Shown: piece after piece, positions 63,931 to 64,000 of the stretch | Position numbering within the stretch: the first letter of the stretch is position 1 | Layout of the letters: every line of letters begins with the position of its first letter | Source: Candidatus Phosphoribacter baldrii | GTDB taxonomy: Bacteria; Actinomycetota; Actinomycetes; Actinomycetales; Dermatophilaceae | DNA length: 64,000 nucleotides | Reading direction: 5' to 3' | Assembly: GCA_016704565.1 (NCBI GenBank) | Contig: JADIZV010000001.1 | Span: 310,001-374,000 of the forward strand | The notes under the pieces: generated by a model | The model's database searches: none | Seen by the model: only the letters and a program-made list of their open reading frames with translations | Told to the model about the DNA's origin: nothing | Translations under genes and position numbers: made by a program

Positions 63931-64000
63931 TCAGGCGCGCGGGCGGGTCATCGCACCGAGCAGGACCGGCAGCATCCGGGTCGCCAGGTTGTCTCGGGCG
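63931..64000 (-). CDS. 3' end of a minus-strand gene cut by the window edge
   Basis: An open frame ends with TGA at 63931-63933 and reads ARDNLATRMLPVLLGAMTRPRA to its end. It is too short to identify. The gene would converge with the LytR_C gene, 19 nt away. Confidence 0.4.
   Translation of the reverse strand, partial: ARDNLATRMLPVLLGAMTRPRA

Overview
The window is high-GC DNA (roughly 70 % G+C by eye) with actinobacterial gene content: a type VII secretion (ESX-like) cluster, an ffs / tRNA-Ser / dnaX / recR / DUF5063 / lysC-asd neighbourhood, a LytR_C protein and a HerA-like DUF853 ATPase. Frequent GTG starts and GTGA stop/start overlaps fit this. I infer a member of the Micrococcales, possibly Intrasporangiaceae/Dermatophilaceae; the family-level guess is not proven by the sequence.

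Layout. (1) 1-16.0 kb, minus strand: one long type VII operon read right to left. It runs from a WXG100 pair, an EspG-like chaperone, a WXG/PPE-like proline-rich substrate and a small helical protein, through four tandem mycosin-like proteases (the last split by an IS1634-family element), an EspC-like protein and an alpha/beta-hydrolase effector candidate, to four tandem paralogous lipoproteins and a membrane-anchored protein cut by the window edge. (2) 16.2-18.0 kb, plus: YbaB-like, EspC-like and WXG-membrane proteins. (3) 18.0-22.0 kb, minus: the motor ATPase eccC. (4) 22.1-24.9 kb, plus: eccD and a conventional mycP. No eccB or eccE is in the window. (5) 24.9-30.3 kb: ABC exporter, LolA/DUF2092-like protein and a two-component system. 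(6) 30.3-42.1 kb, minus: acyl-CoA synthetase, lipoprotein, asd-lysC, DUF5063, recR, ADP-ribosylglycohydrolase, plsC, dnaX and a polytopic membrane protein. (7) 42.2-55.5 kb: a 3593-residue secreted repeat protein, a frameshifted IS1380-type transposase and a gene-free stretch with minisatellites, lying between dnaX and the SRP RNA gene. (8) 55.5-64 kb: ffs, MFS transporter, tRNA-Ser, arylamine N-acetyltransferase, an orphan degenerate response regulator, a stand-alone MmyB-like ligand-binding domain, an amino-acid permease, the DUF853 ATPase and a LytR_C protein.

Two things stand out. First, the octamer GTATGCCG (reverse complement CGGCATAC) occurs about 80 times, roughly once per 0.8 kb, where about two are expected by composition. 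It is evenly split between strands and sits in unrelated genes and in intergenic DNA. It is missing from both transposon regions and from the lipoprotein and mycosin arrays. It behaves like a genome-wide signature word (comparable to HIP1 or a DNA-uptake sequence) and its gaps mark DNA that looks newly arrived. Second, the left arm of the type VII cluster looks like an effector/immunity module: a secreted-hydrolase candidate translationally coupled to four lipoprotein paralogues that differ mainly in one short block, next to an amplified mycosin family.
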